A stretch of DNA of 64,000 bases. It comes from Falciphora oryzae (Eukaryota > Ascomycota > Sordariomycetes > Magnaporthales > Magnaporthaceae). The stretch lies in the NCBI GenBank assembly GCA_000733355.1, contig JNVV01000008.1, forward strand, positions 489,323 to 553,322. The letters are read 5' to 3'. Each line of letters opens with the position of its first letter. Positions within the stretch are counted from its first letter, which is position 1. The notes under the pieces were generated by a model. It worked only from the letters and a program-made list of their open reading frames with translations, was not told where the DNA came from and did no database searches. Position numbers and translations under genes: made by a program. This document shows positions 34,014 through 46,444 of the stretch, piece by piece.

Positions 34014-36284
34014 ATGGATTTCGACGCCATTCTCAAAGACCTCCTGCCTTCCCTCGACAATATCACGGCCACCATGACCGCCAGCGCCAGCAACATTACC
34101 GGCACCCCCGGGGCCCAGCTGCCCATAGGGTTCGAGGGGCTCATTCCTCTTTTCGGCGCACAGATCAACCCATTCTTGCACACCTTCATGGTCATGAACT
34201 CCACCTTTGGTGCCTATCTGGGTCTTGACCTCGCCGCAATAGTTGCCTTCATGGGCCTGCTCTGGGCAGCGTGCCGCCTGGCCCGTCAGGCATGGGGCCT
34301 CATTTACAGCCTGGTTGAGGACTATCTGATGGCCTCGATACATATCAGCAGCGACGACGACATCTACGAACAGGTCCTGAAGTGGCTGGCTGCCCAGCCT
34401 CACGTCGGCAACGCGCGGTCTCTCATGGCGGAATCGTCTATGATGAGTGCTTGGGAGGAGCAGAGCAACGGCGAGGTCAGGCATAACGTGCCGCTCCGCG
34501 CCCTGGACGGTGACGGCACGGACTCGTATCTCAATTTCTCATACCAGCACGCGAGCACGGTGAGTCATGATTCTCCCCGGGTGAGATGCCAAGGAAAACA
34601 TATGTGCTGACACCGCGATATTCAGCCTCCCCGCTATGTTCCAGCCATGGGTACCCATGGATTCTGGTTCAGGGGAACGTATTTCAGCATCTATCGGAAG
34701 CGAGATAGCATGCTCGCGAGTAGCAGCAACCCCTTTGGTGCCTCGGTCATCAAAGATACGGAGACCATGGTCCTTTCGTGCTTCTCTTTCTCTCCTAAGC
34801 CAATCAAGAGGCTGCTCCAGCACGTGAGGGAGGACTACTTCAAGGAGAACTTCGTCCGCACGGTCATCAAGCGGCCCAACACGTCCACAATGCGCAGGTT
34901 CGGAGGCAGAAACTCGTGGTCCACGGTGGCCAACCGGCCCGTCAGGCCCATGTCTACGGTCGTTCTTGACCACAAGCAAAAGCGACAGCTACTGGCCGAT
35001 ATCAACGAATACCTGCACCCGGCGACCCCCCTGTGGTATGCCACCCGTGGCATCCCCCTGCGCCGCGGTTACCTCTTCCACGGGCCACCGGGTACGGGCA
35101 AGACGTCGCTGTCGTTTGCGCTTGCGGGTGTTTTCGGTCTCGACATATTCGTCATTAGCCTGCTCGACCCGGCGCTGACCGAGGAGGACTTGGTAATGCT
35201 CTTCAACAGCCTGCCCCGTCGGTGCGTTGTGCTTCTAGAGGACATCGACACGGCTGGTCTGAGCCGCCCCGACGACGATGGCAGCAACCAAGACGATGAG
35301 AATAAGGATGGTGGTAAATCAGGAGAAGATGGGACCGGAAAGCAGACCAACGAGAGCGACAATGCGAAAGAGGATGATAAAGCTAAGACTGCTCACCTCA
35401 CTGGCAGAAGTGACAAGAAGGCTGCGAACCCTGCGAGGGCGGCGCCCAGAGCGAGGCGTCTTGGAGGGCACGGAATCGGCGGACTCGGCCTCGAAAACGA
35501 GGGCAACGGCATCTCGCTCTCGGGCTTGCTCAACGCCATCGACGGCGTGGCGTCGCATGAGGGGAGGGTGCTCATCATGACCACGAACCGACCCGAGGTG
35601 CTGGACGAGGCCTTGATCAGGCCCGGCAGAGTCGATCTGCAGGTCGCCTTCGGGAACGCCACCCAGGAGCAGGCATGTGAGCTGTTCCAGCGCATGTACG
35701 AGGCCAACCAGCCCCGGTGGGCCCCGCAGGCTCCTACGTCGGCCGGTGTGCTACAACCTCGGAAGTCGCGGGAACCTGAGGACATGGAAGGCTCGATGGC
35801 CAGGCTTTTTGCGCCCACGTGTCTCATGGGTGCTCTGGAAACAAAGATGGGGGCCCTGGCGACCAGTATCATCAACTTCATCAGCGACAAGGAGGGTTAT
35901 GGTAACGATGGCGATAATGATATTATCGCCAACCACGGAGGAGACAAAGCCCGACTGCTCGGAGCCGGACCACCAAAGATTTCGGTCACTGGAGCAAGCG
36001 GCACTATTGCCTATGACGATACCGATGGGAAGAAGGACGCGGGCGTGCTCAGCAGCGCCAGCGAGGAGAGCGAGGCGGTGCTCACCGATCTCAAGGAGCT
36101 GGAGCGGATCGCAGCCGCCTTCGGCTCCAAGATCCCCGACTGCCGCTTCTCTCCCGCCGAGATCCAGGGCTTCCTCCTGAAGCGCAAGAAGGACCCACGC
36201 CGCGCGCTCCGCGAGGTCGACGGCTGGGTCTCACACATGGTGGAGCAGAAGGCGATCAAGAGCAAGATCCTGCAGGTGCAGTGA
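34014..36284 (+). CDS. BCS1-like AAA ATPase
   Basis: AAA protein related to mitochondrial Bcs1, the chaperone that inserts the Rieske iron-sulfur subunit into complex III. Exons 34014-34559 and 34626-36284, 734 residues. A transmembrane helix (LAAIVAFMGLLWAACRLA, about residues 76-95) precedes the BCS1 N-domain. Walker A GPPGTGKTS is at about 335 and Walker B VVLLEDID at about 382. The sensor/second-region motif is MTTNRPEVLDEALIRPGRVD. An 80-residue charged insertion lies between Walker B and the NGISLSGLLNAIDG motif, and a further low-complexity segment follows the AAA core. Canonical Bcs1 is about 450 residues. This is probably one of the expanded BCS1-like paralogues common in filamentous fungi, so the Rieske role is not assured. 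Confidence 0.88.
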
Positions 36285-37423
36285 GGCCGGATGCTGCTAG
36301 CGAGGAGGGATGACTAAACACCTGTATTCCATTCTCTCTTTCTATTAGTATTTTACTTTCCTTCCTTGGTTGCCTTTTTTTTTTTTTTTTTTGGTGTGCA
36401 AGTTATCTGCTGGTTACCTAGAAAAGGGGTGGGTGACACTTTATCACAAGTCTCCTGCTGATTTTCTTTTCAAAACCTTGTCTTTTGGAACCTGCATTCT
36501 TTCTCGTTATCATGAATTTCTCTTTCACTTTCCTTTCATCTTTTGACCCATTCGGGTTTGTACACGCATCATGACGGCGAAGCATTTTATTACGGAGCAT
36601 TGAGCATTTACTATACACTTTAGATGGTCGCTTACTTGCATACAGCACAGATTAGACTCTTTTTTTTTTCTTTTTTTTTTTTTTTTCTTTCTCCTGCTTT
36701 AATCTATAGACCATAAGAGTAGGAAGCCGGGGCACGCAGTATTTTTCATACCCACATTGGTATTGTGTTTTGTTACCAGCGAGTGACAAGAAGAATAAAC
36801 ACTAGAATAGAACAATCAATAACGTTTGCGCTGTGTAGTCGAGGGGTCATAATGCTGAGCCAAAACTCAAGCCCACGAAGCTTGCGGGTTATTCTCGAAT
36901 CTGCTTCTAAACCCCTTTGGATGCCCTCAGCACCTGTCACTCGCCCCGTACCGAGTGGTGCCCCCGCCTCCAAGTCTGTTCTTACGTGTTCTCTTGTCTC
37001 CATCCAACTTTCCTCTTTCTCTGCTCTCTTCCCACCAGTTTTCGCGTGTCAGATACTAAACGGTGGCCGCGCACAGCGAAAACGGGAGCAGACGGACGCC
37101 TTGACCCCTTGTGGAACTGACTGCTGGGCCTCGTTCGACCTTGCGATCACTAGGGCAAAAGTAACCAACGACTCCTCTTTCGATCCCGCTTGGGAGTGAC
37201 ACAAACCAAGACGCTACACGTAGGCGCAACAAGGAGCAAACGTGGCCGCTGCCGAACCTCCATGTATATTCGATTTCTGAAAAAAATTCTATCACACAGT
37301 TGCCGCGCTTCGTAATGCATGTTTTGCTATAGGAACGCTATGTCATGCTCCTTCTTTCTCTTTCTCTTCCTTTCCCTCGTTTAAAAACCGATACCAGGTA
37401 GTCTTTGCTGCGCACGCTACTCA
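36285..37423. other. Convergent intergenic region
   Basis: 1.1 kb between the BCS1-like gene (+) and the inositol phosphatase (-). T-rich runs at 36377-36392 and 36660-36686 fit 3' end signals. Overall AT content is higher than in the surroundings. No ORF is supported. Confidence 0.5.
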
Positions 37424-40400
37424 CTAGCCCCTATTCCTACTAGGACTTCTATGGACTCTGCGAGACGATCTTTCTTTTATGAGCTGGCGGCTGGTGGCTT
37501 CATCGTATCCGATGATCTGCATGAGGTAGTAGAGTCTGTTTTTATGAGGTTAGCGATTCGCCTTTTACGCACACATACACGAGGACAGCAAAGCAACAGG
37601 AAAGTGACTTACTTTTCCTCCATGGCAACCTGCGCCTTGGTGTCCTCAAACCGCTGCTGGCACTCCATCCAGGCGACGGCGCGGGCGCGGGGCTCGATGC
37701 GCTTGACCGAGAAGCGGAAGCGGCCGCTGACGGGCCTGTGGTCCGACACACGCACCTCGTGGCGGCGGTAGTCGAGCTGCGTGATGCGCCCCCGGGCGCC
37801 GCGGTGCAGCAGGCGGTCGCACCACGCGGGCGAGCGCTTCTTCTCGGACGAGTCGTAGTTGTCGGTCCCGACGTCGTACTTGTACGTGGGCGCAAACGAG
37901 ATGGCCGCCTCCTCGAAGGCGCGCAGCCGGAAGGCCGGGTTGCGCCGGCGCGCCACCAAGAGCTGGTCGCGCTCCAGGAGCTTGGCCAGGTTGCCGGCCT
38001 TGACGGCCGTGACGACCGTGTCGCGCGACATGGTGTCGATGCGGTAGTTGAGGTCGCCGTTGATGAGGCAGAGCTCGTGGTCCAGGATCATGGTGCCGTC
38101 GCCGCCGCCGATGAAGTTGTCAATGCGGGTGTTGGGGTCGCGCTCGACGGGTAGGATGGCGGCCTCGAGGATGGCGTGGATGTCGTTGTGCCGGCTCTGC
38201 GCCTGCGTCTGTCCCGCCGCCAGATGGCAGTTGACGAAGCAGAGCGACGTGTCGTCGAGCGTGAAGCGCACCACGATGGCGCCCTTGTTGCCGTGCAGGC
38301 CGCCCATGCCGCGCTTGACCTCAGCCGCACTCAGGTTGCGGATGCGGTCGCGGATGTCGGCCTTGACAAAGATGCACGTGAAGAGCCCGACCATGTGCGC
38401 CGTCTGCAGGAGATGGTACAGCTCGCCCGGCATGTAGTCGTCGAGGCTGCGCACAAGGAAGTCACGCCAGTCGCGGTACTGGTGGCTCATGCGTTCCTGG
38501 TCTGACCCTTCCTTCTTCTTCTTCGTCTTGAGGAACCGCTTGGCCGTTGCCGTCTTGTCCTCCAGGTCTACGAGCTCCTGGAAGCCGAACACCAGGATGT
38601 CGGGCGAGTCGCTGTTCTGGAGAAGGTTCTGTATGAAGGTGGCATCGCTCTCCGAGTACCTCAGACTGTTGGGCGTCGATGCGCCGGCATTCCACGTCAT
38701 GATCATGACCTTAAGCTGCTCCATCTCGCAGTACTCGCCGTCTTTGGCCTGCATCTCCCCCTCGAGCCAGTCCTCCTGAAGCAGGCCGTCCCAGGCCCGG
38801 ACCATACTGTCGGCGCCAAGAGAGATGACCTGGCTCCGCTCCGTCTTCCAGAAACTCGACCGGTCCGGTATTAGTTTGACTACGGGGTTGTCGTGCGCCT
38901 GCCAGTCCTTCTTGACCACCCACGGGGACTGCGTGATGTCGTAGACGCAGAGTCGACCCGAGTTGAAGCCCGCCCAGATGTAGTCGCCTACGCCCGCCAG
39001 CGTGTTGATCTTGAAGGAGCTGATGTTGAAGAGCCCTACGCAGGAGTAGTCTGCTCTGGAGTAGACGCTAACCTTGCCGTCTCCGTGGCCCAGGAAGACC
39101 TTGTCTGGGTCCGAGGGCATCAGAGCTCCCGACACCACCTCGCCTGCCTGGTCCTGGTACAGGGCGCGGATGAGCACCTGGAACTGAGTCTTGCCGTCCA
39201 TGGTGGGCAAGAAGACCCGCACCTCCTTTCCGGTCGCGTGCCACAGCTCGTCCCCGACGACAATGGAGAAGGTGTGCCCCTTGGGGCACCTGAATGCCTG
39301 ATGCGGGGACCCTGCCATGTTGGGCACTCCAGTCTCCTCGTCAGGCCCCCAGACGTTGAGAGTGCCTGCTTCGTCCAGCGTCCAGAGTTCGTTGAAGTGG
39401 CGGTAGATTTTGATGATCTCGTGACGCCCATGTGCCGTCGGCTTGCTGGCGACGATGCTCTGGGTGGCAATGTCGGCCTCCATAAGCTCGCCCACATTGT
39501 TCCCGATCCAGACCCTCACGCCCTCCTCGTCGACGTTGGCTCCCGGCCTAAAGGCGACCGCGGTGGCCTTGACGTTCTCGCCATGCGATAGACTCATCAG
39601 GAGCTCGCCATCCAGGACGCTCCAGACTCGTGTCAGGTGGCCGCTAGTGCATACGAGCTCGCCGCAGACGTCGAGTATCCGGCTGTCGTATTTGGTGTGG
39701 ATCTCATGAACACCTTGTTTGATGAAAGGCGGTCTCCGGTTAGTATTAGAGGAGTCGGGATAGGCCAAATTAATCTCGGTCCTGACCCCGGAGCCAGCCG
39801 AGCTCTCAGGCACGCGGTTTTCCGAGACGGAGGACACGTTGGGTGGTGGGGGCGGTGGCGCTCGAAGGCTCGATGACCTATCGACCGTCATGTTCCTGCC
39901 ATGTACCCTTTGCGGAGGTGGCGGGTGCTGCTGTGAAGTAGGCGTGGATGCCGCCCTCTTCTGAGTGGCAGTCCCGGAGGGAATCTGGTTATCGTTGGCC
40001 CCCGGCTTCGGCGGCCTGGGCGGCGGCCTCATAACCGAATAGCCATTGTGTGCTGGGGCCGCCTGCCTCTGCTCCTGTGGAGGCGCGCCGGGTCGGGTCG
40101 GTAGTGGCGGCCCCTGGTCGCCGGTACCCTGTGGCGTGAGAGGTCCTCTTGATGCACTAGCCCCTCCCACTGCCCTCAAGGCTGCACCGTTTGCCATCTC
40201 ATGCTCCCTCTCTTTCCTCCTGCTCGCGATGGACGGGTGTAGAGGCGGGGGCTCAAACTCAACGTGTGCCGCGCTCCCCCTCCGGGGTATGTCGTCGGCG
40301 GTGGCCATTCCTGGGGGCTTTGGCCGTGCGGGCAGCATGGGAGGCGCATCTCCATCAACGCTACCGTTGCTACTAGGTGGGCTGCTGAAGGGCGATTTGT

Positions 40401-41205
40401 TCTCGACGAAGCGGCGGGTGAAGTCGGGCGAGTTTAGGGACGTATCGGGCCCTAGGTAGGACATCCTCGCTGGGATGAGGGGCTTGTCCGCGCGGTTTAT
40501 TGGCGGAGGCACTGGCTTGACATCTCGATCCCGCTCGCGCTCGCGTTCTCTCTTAAGTTCCGCGGACCGCCGCGGCGGGGGTGGAGACGGGGGTTGTGAC
40601 GGGGCCAGTCGGGGCGACCTCCGGGGCTCTAGGACGGGGGTATGCGGGGTGCTGCTGGGAATCTTAAAGGGACGTGTCGGGGTGGCGGGCGTGGACGGCT
40701 TGACGAGCGAGTCCGGATTCAGAAAGCTGCCCCCAAAGCTGCCTCCATACTCCCCCGTGGCGACGCGGAGCGGCCTCCCTCTGGGCGGCGACTGCGGGGG
40801 CTGGACGTGGAGGGAGGGCGCGCCGGCGTTTACGGGGCTGGGGCTTAGCCTCGGAGGCGGCGCGGCCCGGGAGTTGCGGTGGGGTTCGGGGTTGGGAGCG
40901 CTGGGAATGCGGGCGGGCGGCTTTGCCCTCGGCGGTGGCGGCGCCTCGAGGATCTGGGTGGTCGACTCTCGTAGGCGGTCGGGCTTTTGCACGGGAGAGG
41001 CTGCGCGCGTGGAGATGGGGGAGCCGGAGCCGCTGGGCTGTTCCGGGCCCTTGCCCATGTTCTCGAAGTGCGACCTCAACGAGGAGACGGGTTTCTGTGG
41101 GCCGCAAGGGTTAGCGACACGTCTCTTCCGGAGGGATGAAGGGGCTTGTGCTCCGGGAGTACGGACCAGTGACGAGCCATCAGGCCCGTCTCGTCCGTCG
41201 GCCAT
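37424..41205 (-). CDS. WD40-repeat inositol polyphosphate 5-phosphatase
   Basis: Removes the 5-phosphate from phosphoinositides or inositol phosphates. Exons (minus) 41205-37613 and 37535-37424 join in phase to 1234 residues. Residues 1-500 are Pro/Ser/Arg-rich and disordered with many PxxP stretches. A WD40-like region follows (about 510-820). The catalytic domain (about 830-1190) shows MIMTWNAGASTP, VFGFQELVDL, GNKGAIVVRF, VNCHLAAGQ, LINGDLNYRID, AWCDRLLHRG and SDHRPVSGRF, covering the Mg and substrate-binding residues. The short last exon encodes LYYLMQIIGYDEATSRQL, a continuation seen in related proteins; reading through the donor instead would stop after EEK. The WD40 plus 5-phosphatase layout resembles plant FRA3-type and some fungal enzymes. 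Likely cytosolic or membrane-associated. Confidence 0.92.
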
Positions 41206-42801
41206 GGACGGGACTCGGTGAGAGGAGCGGTAGGAGGTGAGGATGCCCAGAGGGTGCTTGGGAGCACGACAGGAGCGGATATCAACGGGCAGATCTACCC
41301 ATCACACCCGCAGTGTCTCGGCCCAGCACTCATCAAGCAGCCCGGGGCTCGAGGGTCCATCAAGGGGAGTAGTCGCGGGGGTGCGCCGGACGGCAGCCGG
41401 AGCGTCGTTGGGCAGGTCGAGGGGGCGAGCGGTAGAGGTAGGTATGATGTTGAGAGGCGGGGAGTGTGCGATGGCAGGTGTGAGGTGTGGAGAAGAAGAC
41501 CCAGCAAAGGGAACAGTGGAGCTGGGGAATGACAATTGGCATGCAGATTGAGTCGAAGCGATGGAAGCTGTGCTAAAAATGCGGCCTGGGCGTTGGGTCG
41601 TCCCCTAGCGGACAGAGCTAGCGGCTGGCTTCAGCGAACTAGGGTACAGTGCGAGTCGCAGCGATCGCTGGACAACATCAAGTCCACATGGAAAATGGAA
41701 AACCGCCCTTTCGCTGCAGCGGCCACACCTCGCATATGCTCAGTCAGGCTGCATCGCCAGAGAAGGCTTGACCTGACTCTCGCCCGGGGCCACGGTACTC
41801 GTCCGGACACGAGGAAATTACACAGGCGCATCACCCAGCCGGTAGTTAGCGGGCAATGCATGGGCCCCCACTAAACAATGGGTAAGGCTGCCGGCGACGC
41901 GGGCATGGCCCTGCGTCCAGAACGCCGTCAAAGGCACAATCGTACACGTCGTGCCTGGCGGACCCCGTGAGCACTCCCGGGAACCTTGCCACCACGGGAC
42001 CCAATATGGATTGGATGGCCGGCACAGCCGGTCTCACCCAAGCTGGCGGCGACACGATGCGCTGCGGTCTGCACGCATGGCCGAGTGGTGCCCGCCATCG
42101 CCCCAAGGGTCAGCCCAGCACTGCCCGCGTGAGAATTGGATACGTCAAGGGGTGTCCGACAAATACTCGGTCAGGAACAGCCAAGGGCAGAAGCCGTCCA
42201 CCACATTCGTGGACAGTGTCACGTAGGCCCACGAACTGTCCCTGGCCGGTAGTTGCTGCTGCAGCCGGCTGGTGTTTCAGAGTTTCATCCCCTGTGCGCT
42301 GCATGTGGCCCCACCATCTTTCTTTTTAGCGGCTGTGCAGCGCGCCACAGATCTGAATCCAACCGCCACAGCGCACAGGCCAGCCAAGCGTTGGTGGTTG
42401 TGGCTCGTTGCTCCAGCCGCTCGATGCAATGTAGTCGTTCGGCCCTGCAGCCGAATGCGCCCGACCTATCCCGGCAAGTGGTCTGATTCCCCGTCCACGC
42501 CGACCCCCCGTCCCGCGCGAAAGCGGAGCAAGGGAAAAACCAAAAAGGTTCAAGTCGACCGGAGCTTGCGGCTTCTATCGACGACTTTTTGCCTTGACCT
42601 ACCAACTTTGTTGCGCGCAATTTTGGAGAAAGCATTGGGTCTTTTTTCTCTTGTTTGCATAGAAGCTCAGCTTCATTGCTTCCTTCGCAGAGCCGCCGGG
42701 TCCGCCATATAGTCGCCCACTTGCTCAATTCGCTGCGGCCGCTCAAACAACGTCATCATCGACTGCCGACCAGCCCACCTGCGCCAGACATCGCCGCCAC
42801 C
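41206..42801. promoter_or_regulatory. Divergent promoter, 5-phosphatase / DUF4748-like gene
   Basis: 1.6 kb between two divergent start codons. Open frames on both strands lack recognisable features. No specific site assigned. Confidence 0.45.
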
Positions 42802-43475
42802 ATGAACACGGTAAGCCCCATGCCATGCAGCCGCCTCTGGTTCTGCCCTCTACCCAATGCTCGCAAATCTAACAAACAGGGGTTTCATAGGTCAAATCTT
42901 TCTGGTACGAACACGTCGATGAGACGATGGAATTGAAATATCTGGGCGCATAGGCTAGGTGCACCAACTAACACGCGAGCTTGCCAACACGACAGGTTGG
43001 GCTGGGGCTCCCTGTGCCTTGGTAAGTCACCACCTCGCGAGCCTCAGCTCTGGTGTCCCCGCTAAGCAAAGAAGTCTAGCGCGCATGTGACGGAGAACTA
43101 ACGCACCAAAAAAAAAACCCCCCACCCACAGCTGGAGGAACCGCCTACTTCTTCGCCAAGCGGAGCATCAACGCCGACCGCCAGGCACGCTGGGAGGAGC
43201 AGAAAAGGAAGCGCGCCTACATCGAGTCGCTCGAGCACGGCAGCAACGTCCCATCCCACCCAGGCTCGTCCTCTGCCATGGGCGGCTCCAGCAGCAGTGA
43301 CCCTAAGAGCGCACCGCCGCGGACCGACACGGTAGGCTCGCCGAGCCAGGAGTCGAACACGGACCCGGCCCCAACGAGGCATGCGCCCGACAACGAAGAC
43401 CAGCGAATCGTCGAGAAGAGCAAGTACGAGAGCGCTGCCCCGTTCAGAAGTCGCAAGGGCGATAGGTTTTCATGA
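42802..43475 (+). CDS. Small DUF4748-like protein, likely mitochondrial
   Basis: Proposed exons 42802-42810, 42880-42890, 42996-43021 and 43132-43475, giving 129 residues. The conserved core LGWGSLCLAGGTAYFFAKRSINADR spans exons 3-4 and is a short hydrophobic helix followed by basic sequence, the pattern of DUF4748 proteins. Exons 3 and 4 are well supported. The 9-nt exon 1 joins exon 3 out of phase, so an 11-nt micro-exon (GGGTTTCATAG) is proposed. It restores the frame, but its donor (gtcaaa) is weak. The C-terminal 70 residues are Ser/Pro-rich and disordered, ending in RSRKGDRFS. Function unknown; single helix plus basic flank suggests a membrane protein of mitochondria or ER. Confidence 0.62.
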
Positions 43476-44259
43476 TGGACTGTGTCTTGGAGAGGGGAGA
43501 GTTTGGCGTGCGGAGCGATGAGTTTATGAATACCTACGGGCTCTCTGCATATCGAATAGGAAACTGCCCGTATACCCGACCCGGGCAGAGGCAGCAATAG
43601 CGAGTTGACATGGATAATCCGTGCTTGGGAGCTTCTCCGCATGGCAGCAGCCTGCGCGCTGGTGTGGAAGCAGAGGCGACACAAGCGAACCTCATATGAG
43701 AGGAAGGAAAAGATATTACCAGCCTGACTGCGAACCCTCTGAATACTGTATATTAATGCCGACCAAAGATCCCTTCACGCAAGCATTTGGCTGAACCGTG
43801 TAAATAAATTCCACTCTCTTGCTGTTTGCCTACTTGCTGATTTTTCTGTAATTTCCCTCTCAGCTGCCCTTGATCATGAGCCGAGCCGCAAACATCAAGC
43901 CTCGAGCTTGCCTGCAGCTTTCCTGCCGACTACTCCACGGGCGACCCCACACACCAAGGCCAGCCCGGGCTTGGCAACCTGGCACGAAACAGGGGTCCTC
44001 ACACTGCATTTCCGCCCGCCTTCGCGACTTCCCTCAGCAAGACTTGGATCAGCCAATTGAGCGGCCAGCTAACAGCCCGGGCAGCCTTTCCTTCTACTAC
44101 CAGGAACATAGACGCGGCATGGTGTCTCGACGAAGCTGAAAAGCGACATAGACGAGCGCCGCCTGCCGTTTGGGTTTACTCAATCCATCACGACAATTTC
44201 TCGTCGCCCTTGGCGCAATCGCGAACCCAGCAGCCGGCGCGCCACATCGTCTCGACAAA
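43476..44259. other. Tandem intergenic, CID/RS gene promoter
   Basis: 784 bp between the DUF4748-like gene and the CID/RS protein, both plus. No supported ORF; the right part should be promoter and leader. Confidence 0.5.
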
Positions 44260-46444
44260 ATGGCGTCGTCGCCGCAGCTTACCATCGCCAAGGCCTCCCT
44301 CCTGGCCGCCCTGCTACGAGCGGAACCGACGGCGTGCTCCCGCGACGAGATCGAGCACTTCCACGTGCTGCTCAACTCCGCCATCGCCCGGTGCTCGCCA
44401 GCCAACGTTCAGGTTTGGAAACACACCGTCACCAGCCCATGAGAAGACAAGTCCCTCGTTGTCTGCCTCTATACTCCTCCGTAGCACGCAAAAAAGCGTC
44501 GAGCTTTCGAGTCAGGGGAATGAAATCCTCGGATGGGGCTGTAGCTAAATATTTTATCCCGGCATCGTCGCCACCCCTCGTTTCGCACACACACAGAAAT
44601 GCAAACAGTGGACGCTGCGGCACATTGCCCAGTCTCCAACAAGGGTGACCGCCCTGGGCAAGTTCCTGGTTCCCCTGGCCGACTCCTTTGCCGCTCCTGA
44701 GCAGCACCACCACAAGAAGACGGCGGCTGCGCCCGCCAGCAACGGCTCCGCCCCGGCGCCCCAGAAGCCATCGGCGAAGCGAAGGAGCCTGCACCTGCTC
44801 TACGTCGTCAGCGATGTCCTACACCATACCCGCGTCCGTGACAAGGATGACACCTTCGCCACTGGCCTCGAGCAAACCCTCCCGGCCCTCTTCAGAAGCG
44901 CCGCCTCCTTCGCCTCCTCGCCCAAGCACGGGAAGAAGCTCCATGATCTTGTATCGTTATGGGAGCGGAAGGGCTACCTGCCCTCGCCGGCGCTCCCCGC
45001 CAAGCTTCGCGAAGCCATCGCAGCCGGCCCGGCAGCCGCTGCACCCTCGAGTGGTGCCGACGCTGATGGCCAGAAGGATGGGAAAGCGGGAGGCGCCCCC
45101 GTCCCCGCCAAGGAGGCGTCGTTCTTGCTGCCCTCGACGCACGGCGACCCGTCGACGGCCTGGTATGACCTGCCGGCTGCCAACTGGCTGCCCGTCCTGG
45201 AGCCCAACTCGACGCGGGCCGTGGATCCGGCCCGGATCAAGCCGCTGCAGCTGCGCCCAGGTGTTGCCGACGCTATGCTTGTCGACGCGGTCAAGTCCCT
45301 TCTAGCGGACGTGGACCGCCTCTACGCTCCCGACGTCGGCGTCATCGGCGCCGCGGACGAGAAGGACCCGTCGGTCGGCGTCGACCAGATGGGCGAGCGT
45401 GTCGAGCTGGGTGAAATTACAGGCAAGATCCTCGGCGGCGCCACCTATTACGGTTGGTCCCGTGGCTTTTGTCGCAAGATGAAGGCCCGGCGGAAGCAGG
45501 GTCGCGCTGGTGGCGACGGCGGCTCCAGGAGTGGGTCGCGAGATTCGAGGGACGGCAGTTATGCCACACGCAGTCGGAGCAGGGGGGATGACCGGGACCG
45601 AGATGGCAGCTACAGCCAGAGCAGAGAGAGGAGCAGAGGTAGAGACAGGAGCCGAGACGGCGGTCGGGCCCGCAGCTCGTCCCGTCCGGTCTTCAAGCGC
45701 CGCCGCGTGTCCCCGTCGCAGAGCAGGAGCCGGTCCAGAGGCCGCGGCGGCACCGGACACAGCCGCAGCCGCAGCCGGAGCTACTCCCCGGACCGCTACC
45801 GACGGCGGCCCAGATCTCGCAGCGGCTACCCGCCGTCCAAATCGCGGTCCAGGAGCCGAGACCACCGCCGGGGGTCGCCCTCGTCGGGATATCCGCCCAC
45901 ATCCGCAGCTGCCGCGGGCCCGACCGCGCCACCCTTTCCGGGCATGCCGCCAAACATGCCGCCAAACGTGCAATTCCCGCTGCCGCCGCCCATCCCGCCG
46001 GTGCCCTTCCCTCCGCCGCCGCCGCACATGATGCCGCCCATTCCGATGCCGCCCCACCACTTCCCCGGCCAAGCGTTCGGAGCCTACCCCCCGCAACCCC
46101 CGTTCCAGCCCTACCCCGGCCAGTGGCCTGCGCCTGTGCCTGTGCCGCCACCTCCTCATGGCCTCCCTCACCCTCCAATGGGCGGCTCCCCAATGCAAGG
46201 CCAGGCGTGGCTGCCGCCGCGGCCGGACCCGCAGAGCGGATGGGCCGGCGGGTGGGGTGCTCAGCCGCAGCAGCCGTCGCCTCAATCCCCCGCGGGCTCA
46301 CCTCCAGCTCATCGCCATCAGCAGCAGCATCAGGGTGGCTATCACCACCAGTACGGCCGTGGCGGTGGGGGAATGGGTGGCTACAGGGGCCAGTCATCTG
46401 GACGTGGGGGAGGATACAATGGTGGTCGCGGACGAGGATGGTAG
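44260..46444 (+). CDS. CID-domain, RS-rich RNA-processing protein
   Basis: Exons 44260-44412 and 44597-46444 join in phase to 666 residues. The N-terminal 145 residues look like a CID/RPR fold that binds the RNA polymerase II CTD: helices DEIEHFHVLLNSAI, QKCKQWTLRHIAQSP and the conserved RRSLHLLYVVSDVLHHTR, then LHDLVSLWERKGYL. About residues 330-440 are an Arg-Ser-rich domain with alternating RS, RD and RG, followed by a Pro-rich stretch (about 440-590; FPGMPPNMPPN-type) and a C-terminal Gly/Arg/Tyr-rich RGG-like tail. This order (CID, RS, Pro-rich) resembles CHERP/SCAF-type splicing-linked proteins. Nuclear coupling of transcription to splicing or 3' processing is inference. Confidence 0.7.
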
